DNA of 34,097 bases from Chromera velia. Lineage: Eukaryota > Sar > Chromeraceae. The DNA lies in assembly GCA_018398765.1 (NCBI GenBank), contig JAHBMJ010001201.1:1-34097 (forward strand), given 5' to 3'. Position numbers and translations under genes: made by a program. The notes under the pieces are model-generated. The model saw only the letters and a list, made by a program, of their open reading frames with translations. It had not been told where the DNA came from and ran no database searches. Below, piece by piece: positions 32,301 to 34,097 of this stretch. Every line of letters starts with the position of its first letter. The first letter of the stretch is position 1.

Positions 32301-33143
32301 TGCCATGAAAGATCGGGACCGAGACCCATCAGCTCACCCAGATTGTCCTCAACCCGCCCTGCACTATCAAAAGATGTGGAAGGACGGAAAGCATCGGCTT
32401 GCGAGGGGGGGGATGCGTGTCCAGGTCTGTTTACGTCTGAGGCTCCGACTGACATGGGCGTTCCACTGCCGTCTCCGTCTCCGGGCGCTGATGAAGGGGC
32501 TGTGTGGGGGGCCGAGCTGTAGGGCGCTCCCGCGTGACCACTATCCCCCCCTGCAGTCTTGGCAGGCACAAGGCCGATACCCCCACCCCCCCCTCCAAGG
32601 AAGCCAAAAGCCGATGAGGAAGCAGGGGCAGGTCCCGAGGCCTGTTTGGGTGACTGTGCAGATGGTATAGGCACGGATTCTCGGTGGGAGGTTTCTGAAG
32701 AGTGTCCGAGGGAGGAGGGACCTGCAGGCAAACACACAAAGCAGAGGATAAGGAAAGCATAGCTGTGGATGCGCTGTCTGCACAGCAGTCTCTCCGGTCG
32801 GCTCATTACGAGAGTCTTCGAGCGGCCGGCTCATTGATTCTGCAGTCTCATTCGTATTGATCAAGGACGGCCACGAAGATGCAAATCCAATTGGCCCGAT
32901 TATTCGAGCAGAGGAAGGCAAGAACCGTTGCTGTACTCACTTACCGTCTCCAGCCCTTTTCTTCATGGACATCCCGGAAAACATGGTGGACCCTCCCTGA
33001 GCTTGTGGTCCGGGCTGTGCTCGCTTGGGAGCAGGTGCTTCTTTCTCTTTTGGCTGTTGCTGGGGTGCCGGTTGCTGCGGTTGCGGGGGCGGCTGCTGCG
33101 GCTGCTGACCTCCACCAGAGCTGCCGGAAAGAAACGACCACAT
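24772..33143 (-). CDS. 1451-aa coiled-coil protein with UVR-like repeats and polyproline tracts (13 exons)
   Basis: Exons (minus): 33143-32945, 32721-31523, 31262-31140, 30625-30533, 30277-30083, 29863-29793, 29307-29103, 28792-28506, 28281-28170, 27752-27678, 27302-26540, 26198-26085, 25691-24772. The total is 4356 nt with the frame kept across all 12 introns; start MWSFLSG, stop TAA. Order: Gln/Pro-rich N-terminus; MFSGMSMKK (54-62); a disordered Ser/Pro region with a polyproline run and PPLPPPR, an SH3-type ligand (68-440); a largely coiled-coil region (467-910) rich in Glu, Arg and Leu; an acidic stretch; a UVR-like helix pair (about 1113-1143); an acidic disordered tail; and LFSGMSLKKKT as the last 11 residues. 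UVR motifs mediate protein contacts in UvrB/UvrC and in several eukaryotic proteins. A scaffold or tether is plausible. I do not recognise a named orthologue. Many introns hold microsatellites. Confidence 0.8.
26085..26198 (-). other. Exon 12 of the coiled-coil gene: UVR-like repeat 3
   Basis: The best of the three repeats, residues about 1113-1143: IDALEAEVDAAAAAEDFGLA followed by SDLNDKLEDKK. It has the central E-D-F-x2-A-x2-L-x3-L typical of a UVR helix pair. Both flanking introns are phase 1, so the exon is a symmetrical module. Confidence 0.75.
27608..27672. repeat. (CTGT)n microsatellite
   Basis: In intron 10 of the coiled-coil gene, starting six bases downstream (in the gene's sense) of the exon ending at 27678. 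It is the same tetranucleotide, inverted, as the (GACA)n arrays near 4034-4740. Confidence 0.9.
28170..28281 (-). other. Exon 9 of the coiled-coil gene: UVR-like repeat 2
   Basis: Residues about 802-832: VPLEAEKKTAAQARAFKEAA followed by AVSAKIK, with AL supplied by the next exon (27752-27678). The position of the Phe and the Ala/Leu spacing match repeats 1 and 3. Confidence 0.65.
29315..29352. repeat. (CA)n microsatellite
   Basis: Directly upstream of the acceptor for exon 7 of the coiled-coil gene (exon 29307-29103). On the coding strand it is a GT run that takes the place of a pyrimidine tract. Confidence 0.9.
30838..31052. repeat. (GGAA)n array with higher-order repetition
   Basis: In intron 3 of the coiled-coil gene. 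GGAA units are interrupted periodically by GGCAG and AAGAAGGGAAGGG, so a larger unit (about 50-80 bp) repeats two to three times. On the coding strand it is a pure pyrimidine tract of over 200 bases. Confidence 0.85.
31140..31262 (-). other. Exon 3 of the coiled-coil gene: UVR-like repeat 1
   Basis: Forty-one codons; EEEKFEEAEELEGTIGEL has the UVR pattern (acidic residue-F-x2-A-x2-L-x3-I-x2-L). It is the shortest frame-conserving link between exon 2 and the central coiled coil. Confidence 0.7.
31523..32721 (-). other. Exon 2 of the coiled-coil gene: disordered, polyproline-rich
   Basis: Four hundred codons, rich in Ser, Pro and Gly. It contains FGFLGGGGGG near the start, a ten-residue Pro run encoded by an uninterrupted run of about 22 G bases on the plus strand (about 31924-31946), and KPKPPPLPPPRQP, which contains a class II SH3 ligand. 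The acceptor CTGCAG leaves phase 1 and the donor is GAG|GTCAGT. Confidence 0.8.
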
Positions 33144-33377
33144 ATCGTGACAGTCCCCTGTGAATGAGCTGCTTTTCTTTTTCTGCGTGCGTGCACAGGC
33201 AACGGAACTGGACCTTTCAAAACCCCTCACAAGCGCCCTTGACACTCCTGCTGATAAGATTTCACAAATTAAGCAAAAGCAATGTCACAGAGGGAGGACC
33301 CCATGCAAATGCCATGCGCTGGTCAGTCAACCTTTAAGTTACGCAGCTAGGATCACGTACATGCAATTATATATATA
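33144..33377. other. Upstream flank of the coiled-coil gene
   Basis: Only 234 bases separate the start codon from the repeat unit at 33378, so the promoter and 5' UTR either fit here or extend into the repeat. No defined promoter element is visible. Confidence 0.45.
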
Positions 33378-34097
33378 AATTGTAATATCCCTACGGGACA
33401 TGCCGTGGCCCCCAGGGGTGAAATAGGGTGAGAGCACTGAGAGGTGCGTCTATGATCGTGGTACATGCATGCAACAGGTTCCCCTTCCCATATGATGATT
33501 AAGGGTTCCCATATTAATATATGGTGCATGACAAAACCCTCAATCACGGTTGTTGGCTGTGCAAAGGCGTAGCCGCGGTATCTGTAAATGCTGTAGAGGG
33601 CCGGAGACGGCTGAACGGGCTTCAAGATGGTTGAGAAGAAGAAATAAGAAGAGCTCTACTATTAGATACGTTTGCTAATAAGAAAATTAATAACATACAA
33701 GGACTTCGCTAACACATGGTGTTAACGTGAATAAACATGAAAGAAAAAATGAAATTGTAACCGCAGCAATACATTACTGATAAATCTTTAACAACTTATT
33801 TTTGCTTATTAAAAAAAAAATCACAGTGCTCCCCACTTAAATCTACTTACATTTTTATTTTTTATTTACGAAGTCAATATATAAGTCTTTTATATACAAA
33901 CACACATGCTGTAATGTTTCTTTCATTTACTTTCATTTATATTTTGGCCATTCTAGTAGTAGCATAGTAGCATATGTAGTAGCCAAACATTATATACGCC
34001 TTCTATTATCAACTTGCTCTTTTAAATCATCTACCTGTGACTAAGACTGTGAGTTAGTCTATAAAATGTTTGAACACAACGTTATACAAGTCTAAAA
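33378..34097 (+). mobile_element. Third, partial copy of the palindrome unit (runs off the window)
   Basis: It matches the right arm from 17939 to about 18651 in the same orientation, starting at the same inner boundary (AATTGTAAT, the GTCCC/ATCCC hairpin, TGCCGTGGCCCCC). The last 380 bases are almost identical to the right arm by eye. It has a 21-bp extra segment near 33491-33512. Sharing the exact start shows that one arm, not the whole palindrome, is the mobile or duplicating unit. Confidence 0.8.

Noticed and set aside
1..34097. CRISPR arrays, bacterial operons or prophage
   Set aside because: None seen. The repeats are eukaryotic microsatellites, minisatellites and transposons, and the genes carry spliceosomal introns.

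Overview
This window is nuclear DNA from a protist. The genes are split by spliceosomal introns, the intergenic DNA is full of microsatellites and transposons, and there are no operons or Shine-Dalgarno sites. A two-part (signal peptide plus transit-peptide-like) leader on an FtsH-type protease points to an alga with a complex, secondary plastid. Together with the style of the repeats and proteins, I favour a chromerid such as Chromera velia, but that assignment is inference. No rRNA, tRNA or CRISPR array was found.

Layout. 1-447: C-terminal end of a Ty1/copia-type RNase H. 448-5000: repeat territory, with 2.3 kb of purine-rich sequence, a 466-bp inverted-repeat element at 3568-4033, and a roughly 311-bp satellite built on (GACA)n. 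5126-5650 (-): an intronless gene of unknown function with an MGC N-terminus and a possible carbohydrate-binding fold. 6425-9136: a complete 2.7-kb LTR retrotransposon with 316-bp LTRs and CAAAA target duplications. It carries only gag, broken by two in-frame amber codons, and no pol. 9493-14483 (-): a five-exon gene for a secreted, proline-rich, mucin-like protein with one WSC domain.

14869-20977: a 6.1-kb near-perfect palindrome with two arms of about 3 kb, each containing a degenerate minisatellite. A third copy of the arm unit starts at 33378 and runs off the window. 21431-23595 (+): a two-exon FtsH-like AAA+ metalloprotease of 686 aa, probably plastid-targeted. 23596-24771: an AT-rich gap between two convergent genes, holding two MITEs with poly(A)/poly(T) arms. 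24772-33143 (-): a 13-exon gene, rebuilt here with reading phase conserved across all 12 introns, for a 1451-aa coiled-coil protein. It has polyproline tracts, three UVR-like repeats and the same short FSGMS-(L/M)-KK motif near both ends.

The genes do not form an obvious pathway. The strongest points for follow-up are the giant palindrome and its dispersed third copy, the gag-only element, the 1451-aa protein with twin terminal motifs, the unusual 5' splice sites (GTC in 8 of 12 introns of that gene, with G at +5 in all 12), and the FtsH pore loop that lacks its usual aromatic residue.
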